From the NCBI RefSeq assembly GCF_022695595.1, contig NZ_CP074380.1:6268001-6332000 (forward strand): a stretch of DNA of 64,000 nucleotides, written 5' to 3'. Within the stretch, counting starts at the first letter, position 1. The number at the start of each line of letters is the position of its first letter. The notes under the pieces were generated by a model. That model searched no databases, was not told where the DNA came from, and saw only the letters and a program-made list of their open reading frames with translations. Source of the stretch: Streptomyces sp. MST-110588. GTDB lineage: Bacteria > Actinomycetota > Actinomycetes > Streptomycetales > Streptomycetaceae. Shown piece by piece: positions 56,666-64,000 of this stretch. The position numbers and the translations under genes were made by a program.

Positions 56666-57679
56666 GTGAGGACGGGCGCAAAACAGGTGGACCACGGCGA
56701 GCAGGTGTGCGTCGTGCGGGACCTGGTCAAGACGTATCCCGCGGTGCGCGGACGCCGGGGAACTGCGGCGGCGCCGGCCGTACGGGCCAGCGACGGGATC
56801 AGCCTGGACGTACGGCGCGGAGAGATCTTCGGGCTGCTCGGCCCCAACGGTGCCGGCAAGTCGACCCTGGTGCGCCAGCTCACCGGACTGCTGCGGCCGG
56901 ATTCCGGCAGCGTGACCGTACTGGGACACGACATCGTGCGTCACCCGGACCGCGCGGCACGGCTGCTCGGCTACCTGGGGCAGGAGTCGACCGCCCTGGA
57001 CGAGATGACGGTCTCGCTGGCCGTGGAGACCACCGGCCGGCTGCGTGGCCTCACCGCGGCCCAGGCCCGCGCGGAGCGGGACGCCGTCGTGGACGAGCTG
57101 GGCCTGGCGGACATCGCGGGACGCCCGCTGAAGAAGCTCTCCGGCGGCCAGCGCCGACTGGCCTGCTTCGCGGGGGTGCTGGTCGGCGAGCGCCCGCTGC
57201 TGGTCCTGGACGAGCCGACGACCGGCATGGACCCGGTGGCCCGCCGCGCGGTATGGGCCGCCGTGGACCGGCGCAGGGCCGAGCGCGGCACCACCGTGGT
57301 GCTGGTGACGCACAACGTCATCGAGGCGGAGAGCGTGCTGGACCGGGTCGCCGTCGTCGACCGCGGCCGGGTCATCGCCTGCGACACGCCGGGGGGTCTG
57401 AAGGCGCTCGTCGGCGAGGAAGTGCGGCTGGAACTGGTGTGGCGGGACCGTGCCCCGCTGGACGTGCCCGAGGTGGCGGCCCTGGGCGAGTCGGCGCGGG
57501 CGGCCGGCCGCCGCTGGACGCTGCGGCTGCCGCCGCAGCAGGCACGCGAAGCGGTGGCCGCGGTGACGGCCGGCCCCGCCTTCGCCGCGCTGGACGACTT
57601 CACGCTCGCCACGCCCAGCCTGGAAGATGTGTATCTCGCGCTCGGGGGCCGTACGGAGGAAGGCTTGGTGAAGGCGTGA
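56666..57679 (+). CDS. ABC transporter ATP-binding protein (DrrA/CcmA-like)
   Basis: 337 residues. Walker A GPNGAGKSTL, the Q-loop in YLGQESTALDEMTV, signature LSGGQRR, Walker B LLVLDEPTTGMDP and the switch His in LVTHN are all present, in the order of DrrA-type export ATPases. The C-terminal ~100 residues after RGRVIACDTPGGLKALVGEE are typical of this class. The GTG at 56666 starts the protein. The stop overlaps the permease start (GTGA), so the two subunits are coupled. Confidence 0.93.
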   Translation: MRTGAKQVDHGEQVCVVRDLVKTYPAVRGRRGTAAAPAVRASDGISLDVRRGEIFGLLGPNGAGKSTLVRQLTGLLRPDSGSVTVLGHDIVRHPDRAARLLGYLGQESTALDEMTVSLAVETTGRLRGLTAAQARAERDAVVDELGLADIAGRPLKKLSGGQRRLACFAGVLVGERPLLVLDEPTTGMDPVARRAVWAAVDRRRAERGTTVVLVTHNVIEAESVLDRVAVVDRGRVIACDTPGGLKALVGEEVRLELVWRDRAPLDVPEVAALGESARAAGRRWTLRLPPQQAREAVAAVTAGPAFAALDDFTLATPSLEDVYLALGGRTEEGLVKA

Positions 57680-58539
57680 GTGTGGTTCCCGTGGAGGCGG
57701 TGACCCAGGCCGGGGCCCAGGCTGCGGCGCAGGCCGGGTCGCAGACCGGCGCCGGTACGCCCCCGGCGCGGCCCGGCGAGGAGGCCGCGCCCCTGGCCCC
57801 GAGGGCCCGGCTGCTGCCCGCCCTCGGAGCCGTCTACCGCGCGCAGCTCTCCCGGGCCCGGGTCGCCCGGATCCCGCTGCTGTTCGTCGCGACGTTCCAG
57901 TCCATCGGGATCATGGTGCTGATGCGCGGCGTCGTCGACGGCGGCGACGAGGCGCGGGCCGTGGTGTCCGGGTCGAGCGTGCTGGTCGTGGCGTTCGTGG
58001 CGCTGAACCTGCTGGCGCAGTACTTCGGGCAGCTCAGAGCGGGCGGTGGACTGGACCACTACGCGACGCTGCCGGTGCCGCCCGCCGCGGTGGTGCTCGG
58101 CGCGGCGGGCGCGTACGCGTCCTTCACCGCGCCCGGCACGGTCGTCACGGCCGTCACCGGCTGTGTGCTCTTCCAGCTCCCGATGGCGAACCTGTGGGTG
58201 CTGGTGGCCGTCGTGCCGCTGGCGGGCGCCGCGCTGGCCGGGCTCGGTGCCGCGCTGGGACTGCTGGCTCCCCGGCAGGAGCTGGCCACGCTCTGCGGGC
58301 AACTGGGCATGTCGGCGGCGCTGCTGCTCGGTGTGCTCCCGGCGGGCCGGCTGCCCGCGCTCATCGGCTACGCCCGTGATCTGCTGCCGTCCACGTACGG
58401 GGTGGAGGCGCTGGCCCGCAGCTTCGACGCGCGGCCCGAGTGGATGGCGATCGGGGCGGATCTGGGTGTGTGTGCGGCGGTGGGCGTGCTGTCGCTGGCC
58501 GTGGCGACGTGGGCGTACCGGCGGGCGGCGGTCCGGTGA
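57676..58539 (+). CDS. ABC-2 type transporter permease
   Basis: 287 residues. After an Ala/Gln/Gly-rich N-terminus (about 40 residues) there are six hydrophobic segments: RIPLLFVATFQSIGIMVLM, SSVLVVAFVALNLLAQYFG, AAVVLGAAGAYASF to VTAVTGCVLFQL, LWVLVAVVPLAGAALAGLGA, MSAALLLGVLPAG and LGVCAAVGVLSLAVATWAY. GGGLDHYATLPVPP is the conserved cytoplasmic loop. Together with the ATPase it forms an exporter of unknown substrate. Confidence 0.9.
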   Translation: MSVVPVEAVTQAGAQAAAQAGSQTGAGTPPARPGEEAAPLAPRARLLPALGAVYRAQLSRARVARIPLLFVATFQSIGIMVLMRGVVDGGDEARAVVSGSSVLVVAFVALNLLAQYFGQLRAGGGLDHYATLPVPPAAVVLGAAGAYASFTAPGTVVTAVTGCVLFQLPMANLWVLVAVVPLAGAALAGLGAALGLLAPRQELATLCGQLGMSAALLLGVLPAGRLPALIGYARDLLPSTYGVEALARSFDARPEWMAIGADLGVCAAVGVLSLAVATWAYRRAAVR

Positions 58540-58607
58540 CGGGGGCGGACGGCCCGAACCGGCGTCCTGATGCCGGTCGCGCGACGTCAACCTGGCACGA
58601 TGACGGG

Positions 58608-59345
58608 GTGACCGCACCACAGACGCCCCGCAATCAGCCGCCCGAACGATCGTACGACCCTTGGTCCGCGCCCGCCGTCGACGAGGAGAACGCGCCCGTG
58701 TCCGGTGAGCCGAACGGCGCGCCCGCCGACGCGCGCCCCCGGGACGATCTGGGACACGACCTGCGCGAGGCAGCGGTGATCGCGTTCCTGGTGGCGGCCT
58801 CCGGTGTGCTGCTCGGCGTGCTGTGGGCCTGGCTGGCGCCGCACATCCCGCTGTTCCGGCAGGGCAAGGACATCTACCTGAAGAACACCGAGGGGGAGGA
58901 GGCCATCGGCGCGGACGGCACGTTCGTCCTGCTGGCCCTCGGCCTCGGTGTGCTGAGCGCGACGGTGGTCTTCCTCGTCCGCAGGCGCGGCGGCATCCCG
59001 CTGGTCGTGGCGCTGGCGGCCGGCGGCCTGCTGGCCTCGGTGGTGGCCTGGCGGACGGGGCTGTGGCTGGGGCCGTCCGAAGACGTCGGCGCCCGCGCCC
59101 TCAAGGCCGGCGAGGGTGTGCCGTTCGACGGCCCGCTGCGGCTCCAGGCCAAGGGGGCGCTACTCGCCTGGCCCCTCGCGGCGATGCTGACCCAGCTCGC
59201 GCTGACGGGCCTGTTCGGACCGCGTGACCCGGACCCGTACCGCGACCCGATGGTCCCGGACTGGTCGGGCGGACACCAGCAGCACCCGACGCCACAGCAG
59301 CACCCGGAACACTCGCAGCCGCCGCCGTCGTCATCGACGGACTGA
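58608..59345 (+). CDS. DUF2567 family membrane protein
   Basis: 245 residues. A polar N-terminus (about 65 residues) leads to four membrane helices: VIAFLVAASGVLLGVLWAWL, FVLLALGLGVLSATVVFLV, IPLVVALAAGGLLASVVAW and LAWPLAAMLTQLALTGLFG. The pattern matches DUF2567, an actinobacterial family of unknown role. It ends in a His/Gln/Pro/Ser tail (QQHPEHSQPPPSSSTD). The coding sequence for this tail is repeated twice more downstream. GTG at 58608. Confidence 0.85.
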   Translation: MTAPQTPRNQPPERSYDPWSAPAVDEENAPVSGEPNGAPADARPRDDLGHDLREAAVIAFLVAASGVLLGVLWAWLAPHIPLFRQGKDIYLKNTEGEEAIGADGTFVLLALGLGVLSATVVFLVRRRGGIPLVVALAAGGLLASVVAWRTGLWLGPSEDVGARALKAGEGVPFDGPLRLQAKGALLAWPLAAMLTQLALTGLFGPRDPDPYRDPMVPDWSGGHQQHPTPQQHPEHSQPPPSSSTD

Positions 59346-60120
59346 CCGAACGGTCGAATGCCGGCCCGCTGCCGGGGTACACCTGGCAGGCCGGGGCGGG
59401 CGCCGGTTCGGTCGGCTGGCCGTACGGTGCCGGGAGTGCCCGGCGGATGTCCTGCGGTCAGCGGGGCGGTGCTGGTCCGGTTGCGGGCGATCTCCCGGGA
59501 CCGGAACCGAGCCGGGCAGGTGGGCCGAACCGGTCCGGGAGTCCGGCCGGAACCGGGTTGGCCGGGCGGACCCCCGCAGCATCCGGCGCCGCGGCAGCAT
59601 CCGGAATGCTCGCAGCCGCCGCCGTCATCATCGACGGACTGACCGGACGACCGGACTTCGGCCCTCTGCCGCGCTCACCCAGCCGGACGGGACCTGGGCG
59701 GTCGGGCGGATCCGCGCAGCATTCGGTGCCATGGCAGCATCCGGAACGCTCGCAGCAGCAGCGGCCGTCGTCGGCGGACTGACCGAACGGTCGAGTGCCG
59801 GCCTGCTGCCGGGCGCACCTGGCAGGGCCGGGGCGGGCCGGGTGGTCCCGGCCAGGGCCGTCCGCACTGCCGGATGCCTGGCCGGCGTGGTCGGGGGCCG
59901 GTTCGGCCGGCCGTACGTACGGTGCCGGGAGTGCTTGGTGGATGTCCTGCGGTCAGCGGGGCGGTGCCGGTCCGGCTGCGGGCGATCTCCCGGGACCGGA
60001 CCGGGCCGGGCCGGACCGAGCGGGGCAGGCGGCTCGAACCGGTCTGGGCAGCCGTCCCGAACCGGTCCGGGAGTCCGGCCGGAACCCGGCCGGTCCGGGC
60101 GAGTTCCGGCGCTCGGACCG
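59283..60120. repeat. Complex repeat array derived from the DUF2567 3' end
   Basis: The segment encoding the protein tail and stop (QHPExSQPPPSSSTD) occurs three times, with stops at 59345, 59642 and 59782. The flank after the first stop (about 59338-59570) recurs after the third (about 59775-60080): for example CGGACTGACCGAACGGTCGA at 59338 and 59775, and GATGTCCTGCGGTCAGCGGG at 59446 and 59941. Copies differ by substitutions and indels, so the expansion is not recent. No independent gene is supported in 59346-60219. Confidence 0.85.
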
Positions 60121-60219
60121 GTCGGGCCGACGCGTTCGTGCACACCTGCCACGGCCCGTCATGCGCCGGGTCGGCGGCCCCCGTTCTCAGGGCCCCGTCA
60201 GGGGCCCCTAACGCCGGCG

Positions 60220-60294
60220 TCAGGCGGGACGGCGGCCGTGGTTGGCCCGGCCCTTCTTGATGCGCCACTTCCGCTTGCGGGTTCTCTTCGACAT
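60220..60294 (-). CDS. 50S ribosomal protein bL37 (24 residues)
   Basis: Reads MSKRTRKRKWRIKKGRANHG then RRPA and stop. The MxKRxRKRK...ANHGxRP pattern is that of bL37, a tiny basic protein found in mycobacterial large ribosomal subunits and present across actinobacteria. The ATG at 60294 has a strong GGGGGAGG 6 bp upstream (minus strand). It is isolated between the DUF2567 repeat array and ybaK. Confidence 0.85.
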   Translation of the reverse strand: MSKRTRKRKWRIKKGRANHGRRPA

Positions 60295-60555
60295 GGCGTA
60301 CCTCCCCCAAGGGTCCTAGCGGAGGCGGTGGACGCCGTAAAGGCTTCGCGCGCCACCGGGAGGCAGGCGGGCGGATGCGGACGCCAAGAGGGCAGGCGTC
60401 GGCACGAGCGCCGAGGGAGGACCGGCGCGAACGCCGACAGGGCGCCCGCGTGGACGCCCACCAGGCCATGGCAGGGCACAGGCCGGGCGCCCGGCACACC
60501 CCGGCGAACCCGGGCGCCGACGTACCGTCGCCGGGCCCCGGCGGCGGCGCGGCGG

Positions 60556-61077
60556 TCAGTGGCGGGCGATCGGGGCGAGGACGGCGCCGGTGAGGGCCGC
60601 CAGGTCCGCCGGGGAGAGTTCGACCTCCAGGCCGCGGCGGCCCGCCGAGACGCAGACCGTCTCCAGGTCGCGGGCCGAGGCGTCCAGGACCGTACGCAGC
60701 CGCTTGCGCTGGCCGAGCGGGGAGATTCCGCCGCGTACGTATCCGGTGCTGCGCTCCGCCGCCGCGGGGTCGGCCATCGCGGCGCGTTTGCCGCCCACGG
60801 CTGCGGCCAGTGCCTTGAGGTCCAGGCTTCCGGAGACGGGGACGACGGCGACGGTCAGTGTGCCGTCGACGTCCGCGAGCAGGGTCTTGAACACCTGGTC
60901 GGGGGAGACGCCGAGCGCCTGCGCGGCTTCCTCGCCGTACGAGGGGGCGGCCGGGTCGTGCTCGTAGGCGTGCACCGTGAAGGGGACGCCCGCGTCGGCC
61001 AGCGCCACCGTCGCGGGGGTGCCGCCGGCGCCGGGGGACTGCTGCTTCTTGGACTTCTTCGGCTTGGCCTTGGACAC
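60556..61077 (-). CDS. ybaK: YbaK-type Cys-tRNA(Pro) deacylase
   Basis: 173 residues. Hydrolyses mischarged Cys-tRNA-Pro in the cytoplasm. The YbaK/prolyl-editing fold is seen: VFKTLLADVDGTLTVAVVPVSG, with the conserved Lys in VFKTL and Gly in GYVRGGISPLGQRKRL, and the family's basic N-terminus (SKAKPKKSKKQQ). GTG start at 61077. It lies 17 bp after the Lon-N-domain gene and is probably co-transcribed with it. Confidence 0.92.
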   Translation of the reverse strand: MSKAKPKKSKKQQSPGAGGTPATVALADAGVPFTVHAYEHDPAAPSYGEEAAQALGVSPDQVFKTLLADVDGTLTVAVVPVSGSLDLKALAAAVGGKRAAMADPAAAERSTGYVRGGISPLGQRKRLRTVLDASARDLETVCVSAGRRGLEVELSPADLAALTGAVLAPIARH

Positions 61078-61094
61078 CGGGAGAGCGCCTCGCG

Positions 61095-61898
61095 TCAGTT
61101 GGGGCTGGTCGGCTGCCGGGTCAGGTCCACGGCCGGCAGCGACGGGAGCTTACCGATCACCGCGGCCTCCTGGCGAAGGAGTTTCAGCTCCTCGGTCAGC
61201 CGGCTGGCGGTGTCCGGCGCCTGGAGCAGCCGCTGCTTGGCGGGCACGTCCAGGACGGCCGCGGCGGCGACCAGGTAGGACAGGACGGACGGTTCGTCGG
61301 GCAGGTCCTGTCCGCCGGACAGGGTCCGCTCGTTGGCCCAGGCCAGGCGCTTCTGGTAGGTGCGGAAGGCGCGCAGGACGCCGGAGGCGAGCGCGCCGGC
61401 GCCCTCACCCTGGATCTCCTCCAGCGCCTCCACCTCGCCCACCAGGTACGGGCCGGAGGCATCCACCGACAGCAGCCGGAAGCGGGTGGTGCCGGTGGCC
61501 AGGACCTCGTATCCGGGGCCCTGGGCGCCGGGGCCGGCCGCCGTCCCGAAGCCGCCGCCCGTCGCGGGGCCGCTGCCGTCCTTGGTGCTCTTCTCGCGGA
61601 TCGTCGCCGCGTCCGCCACGCACCCCACGGTGTGGAAGGCGCGCATCGGGTCGGGGCCGAAGCCCGCGGTGGGACCCTCGGCGGGCCGTACGGTTCCGTC
61701 CGGCAGGCCCGGCGCGGTGGGGGCCACCTCGCGGCCGTCGCGGATGGCGACCACGCCGAAGCGGCGTTCGTCCTCGGGCAGCGCGAGCAGATCGCGCATC
61801 ATCGCCCGGTACCGCGCCTCGAAGATGTTCAGCGGGAGTACGAGTCCCGGGAACAGCACCGAGTTCAGGGGGAAGAGCGGTAGGCGCAGGGAGGTCAC
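61095..61898 (-). CDS. Lon-substrate-binding-domain protein
   Basis: 267 residues. A stand-alone Lon N-terminal domain without ATPase or protease: RLPLFPLNSVLFPGLVLPLN then IFEARYRAMMRDLL at the N-terminus, FGVVAIRDG, and a helical C-terminal half (RTYQKRLAW, LSYLVAAAAVLDVPAKQRLL). A Gly-rich insert interrupts the domain near 120-140. Such proteins may bind unfolded protein; no activity is proven. The GTG at 61898 begins directly at the domain; the longer frame upstream is Pro/Arg-rich shadow. Confidence 0.88.
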   Translation of the reverse strand: MTSLRLPLFPLNSVLFPGLVLPLNIFEARYRAMMRDLLALPEDERRFGVVAIRDGREVAPTAPGLPDGTVRPAEGPTAGFGPDPMRAFHTVGCVADAATIREKSTKDGSGPATGGGFGTAAGPGAQGPGYEVLATGTTRFRLLSVDASGPYLVGEVEALEEIQGEGAGALASGVLRAFRTYQKRLAWANERTLSGGQDLPDEPSVLSYLVAAAAVLDVPAKQRLLQAPDTASRLTEELKLLRQEAAVIGKLPSLPAVDLTRQPTSPN

Positions 61899-62056
61899 AG
61901 GCCGTAAGCCTAATGGGCGGTGCGCGGGACGGGACTCATGGGCCGGTGCCCGGACGGGGCGGGAGGAAGCGGGTGGCTGCGGAGGGCGCCGGGGGGCGCA
62001 CCGAACGGCGCGCCGACGGGCGCGCGCCCCGCGCCCTTGTTGGCGTCGTGGCACGC

Positions 62057-62109
62057 GGCACGTGGCCCCGCCATCCGGCACGCGGCCCCCGCCACCCGGC
62101 ACGCGCACC
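62057..62109. repeat. 20-21 bp units between the Lon-domain and beta-helix genes
   Basis: GGCACGTGGCCCCGCCATCC (62057), a close 21-bp copy at 62077 and a partial copy at 62098. They lie about 65 bp past the stop codon of the following minus-strand gene. No gene is seen in 61899-62175. Confidence 0.7.
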
Positions 62110-62175
62110 TGGCGCATCTGCCCGCGCGCATCAATCAGGACGCGCCCCCGCGGTTCTTCCAAGCACCCTCCGCCC

Positions 62176-63783
62176 CTACTGGCGCCGCAGCAGCCGGGAC
62201 GCGCCCGCCGCCACGGTCGTCGCCAGCACCCAGCCCGCCAGGATCATGATCGCCGCGACCCACTGCGCGGCGCCCCCCGGCTTCCAGGAAGTCTCCTGGT
62301 GGAGGTCGATCACCGGCAGCAGCAGGTCCAGCACGTACAGGTACGGGTTCCAGGGCTGGGCCTCGCCGGCATTGACGGCCCGGGGCGGCGACTGGGAGAA
62401 GTAGACCGTGCCGAGCGCCCATAAGACGGCCATCCACACCGCCGCCCGCCCCGGCCGGTAGCCGTACGCCACCGTCCAGTCCTGGAGGATGCCCCACGCC
62501 TTGGCCGCCAGCGGCAGCGTCTCGCGGCGGCGGCGCTGCTTGGCCAGCAGCGCCTCCCGGGCGTCGGAGTCCTCGCCACTGCGGCGCATCGAGGCGGCCA
62601 GCATCTCGTACGGCTCGGGCGCGTACTCCGGGGTGGCCGCGGCCACCCATTCCAGACGCCGGGCCAGCGGGAAGTGCCCGCGCGGTATCAGCGTCTCGTA
62701 GGAGAAACCCGCCATCCACAGCCCGCCCAGGCCCGGCCAGCTCGCCGCCTTGTCGACCAGGTTGACCACCCGCGCGCCGGAGAGGATCACCCGGCCCTGC
62801 TGCGGGCGCTCGCACAGGAAGCGCAGCTCGGGGGTCTGGATGCGGCGCAGCGACAGTTCCTGGTCGCCCTCCATGAGGAAGCGGGCCTGTTCCAGGTCCA
62901 CGGCGTCCCCGAACCGCCCGTCGTCCAGCCGCATCCCGCCCTCGCACTCGAAGCGCTGCATGCGCGTCCCGCGGGTGGGGGTGTGCCCGATCCCGTACGG
63001 GGGCGTGCCGGCGCCGACCGTGGAGAACGGGGAACTGGCCAGGCCCGCGGCCGTCAGGTACAGGGTGCGCTCGACCGTGAGCTGCGGGGCGTTGAGCGCT
63101 CTGCGCCCGTAGGGATTGCTCAGCCGGCTGCCGCGCAGGCTCAGCGAGACGCCGACCGTCGCGCCGCGCAGCGACACCTCTCCGTAGGACTCCAGCATCT
63201 CGGCCTGGAGGTCCTGGGCTACGGTCAGGCCGTCGGCCATGACCGACCGGCCCTGGCGGTCCTTGTGCACCACCGTCTGGTTGAGCAGCAGGTCCGTGCC
63301 TATGTGGGCGTCGGTGAGCCGGATGCCGGACCGTACGACGCAGCGCGGCAGGTGCAGGTCGCCTTCGGTGTGCAGCCGGGCCGCCTCCAGCCGGGGGACG
63401 GCGCAGCCGACGATCCGCAGGGTCGTGAAGCGGCTCTCCGGCAGCAGCACCTCCTTCTCGAAGCGGCAGTCGCGCAGCTCCACGAACGGCTTGACCGTGC
63501 CGCCCGCCAGGTCCAGGGTGTCGGTGATGTACGCGCCGGTGAGCTTGAGCGCGGAGACCCGTCCGGGCTGTGCGGGCGGGCTCTCCAGGAGCAGTAAGGC
63601 CACCACCCGGGCGCGTACGCTGCGCTCCGGGCCCCACGGGTACCGGCCGTGCGGATCGTCCCTGGCCGCGTCGCCGCTGTGCAGCCGGCAGGTGCTGCCG
63701 TTGCGGAACGCCTGCCACATGCTCCACTCCGCCGAGGTCAGCCCCAGTGCGGCCGGCGCGTCACCGGCGTCCGGGGTGGTCAC
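62176..63783 (-). CDS. Beta-helix/pentapeptide-like membrane protein (often annotated as oxidoreductase)
   Basis: 535 residues. About residues 75-350 consist of short repeats of the LxLxGAxIxxxLxL kind (LKLTGAYITDTLDLAGGTV, VSLRGATVGVSLSLRGSRL), which suggest a right-handed beta-helix. The last ~130 residues hold two or three membrane helices (AVWMAVLWALGTVYF, YLYVLDLLLPVI, WVAAIMILAGWVLATTVAAG) joined by a Trp/Pro-rich loop. Related Streptomyces proteins are called membrane oxidoreductases in databases, but I see no cofactor or redox motif. GTG at 63783. Function unknown. Confidence 0.85.
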   Translation of the reverse strand: MTTPDAGDAPAALGLTSAEWSMWQAFRNGSTCRLHSGDAARDDPHGRYPWGPERSVRARVVALLLLESPPAQPGRVSALKLTGAYITDTLDLAGGTVKPFVELRDCRFEKEVLLPESRFTTLRIVGCAVPRLEAARLHTEGDLHLPRCVVRSGIRLTDAHIGTDLLLNQTVVHKDRQGRSVMADGLTVAQDLQAEMLESYGEVSLRGATVGVSLSLRGSRLSNPYGRRALNAPQLTVERTLYLTAAGLASSPFSTVGAGTPPYGIGHTPTRGTRMQRFECEGGMRLDDGRFGDAVDLEQARFLMEGDQELSLRRIQTPELRFLCERPQQGRVILSGARVVNLVDKAASWPGLGGLWMAGFSYETLIPRGHFPLARRLEWVAAATPEYAPEPYEMLAASMRRSGEDSDAREALLAKQRRRRETLPLAAKAWGILQDWTVAYGYRPGRAAVWMAVLWALGTVYFSQSPPRAVNAGEAQPWNPYLYVLDLLLPVIDLHQETSWKPGGAAQWVAAIMILAGWVLATTVAAGASRLLRRQ

Positions 63784-64000
63784 CGCCGTCTCCCCCCTCT
63801 TCTCACCGTGGCCGTCCTCTTCTCACCTCTGCCGCCCCTCTTCACCACCGCATCCCCTCTTCCTGATGGCGTCCCCCTTGCCCCGCCGCGCTCCCGAGCC
63901 CCCGCCGCGTCTCCCTTGCCCCGCCGCGTCCCCCTCTCACCGTGGCACCCCTTCACCCCGCCGTTCCCGTCCCGTACGCCCATTCCGTACGCCTGTACGG
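63784..64000. other. Window edge with C/T-rich repeats
   Basis: Upstream of the beta-helix gene. Strongly pyrimidine-biased on the plus strand, with CCCTTGCCCCGCCGCG at 63875 and 63913 and several CCCCTCTTC-like units. It probably contains the gene's promoter; no ORF is supported. Confidence 0.5.

Overview
The window is chromosomal DNA of a Streptomyces species or very close relative. It is very GC-rich, many genes start with GTG, and many neighbouring genes overlap as GTGA or ATGA. It carries a complete Streptomyces-type division and cell-wall (dcw) cluster that ends in divIVA and is followed by ileS, a dksA-like gene, lspA, rluD, phoD and dnaE. No species can be named from the sequence alone. 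I found no rRNA, tRNA, CRISPR array, transposase, integrase or prophage.

Layout. Positions 1-9 kb hold metF, an orphan CrtI-type oxidoreductase with a DUF4126 protein, a TetR regulator with a near-perfect operator, a HEPN gene that appears frameshifted, a methyltransferase, a DUF3040 protein and one small decayed-looking gene. At 9.4-15.4 kb lies a MoxR / DUF58 / transglutaminase operon on the minus strand, with an extra 67-codon reading frame coupled between the last two genes, followed by a beta-carbonic anhydrase. From 15.7 to 34.0 kb runs the dcw operon: rsmH-ftsL-ftsI-murE-murF-mraY-murD-ftsW-murG-ftsQ-ftsZ-pgeF-yggS-sepF-yggT-divIVA. murC is not in it. At 34.4-37.9 kb is ileS with a translational T-box leader. 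From 38 to 46 kb are a DksA-type protein with a histone-like tail, lspA, rluD, a CPA1 antiporter, an MscS channel, a dienelactone-hydrolase-like protein and phoD. At 46.5-49.4 kb are two paralogous DsbA-like proteins, one with an intact partner membrane gene and one with only its remnant. From 49.5 kb to the end are DUF2252, dnaE, a conserved 58-residue gene, a NYN-domain protein, an ABC transporter, DUF2567, a 24-codon bL37 ribosomal gene, ybaK, a Lon-N-domain protein and a beta-helix membrane protein.

How the genes work together. The dcw genes build lipid II in order (MurE, MurF, MurD, then MraY and MurG), and FtsW and FtsI polymerise and cross-link it at septa organised by FtsZ, SepF, FtsL and FtsQ. 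DivIVA directs tip growth.

Main anomalies. (1) ftsI cannot be read from its coupled ATG without one extra base in a C-rich tract. The HEPN gene shows the same kind of one-base loss. (2) Short tandem-repeat arrays of 8-24 bp units lie on or just after the stop codon of at least eight genes; the most extreme is the roughly 0.8 kb array after DUF2567. (3) The DUF58-transglutaminase junction holds a small ORF built around a 24-bp minisatellite. (4) A duplicated membrane-protein plus DsbA cassette has decayed in one copy. I do not see a clearly new multi-gene system; the window is mostly core genome with unusual local sequence dynamics.
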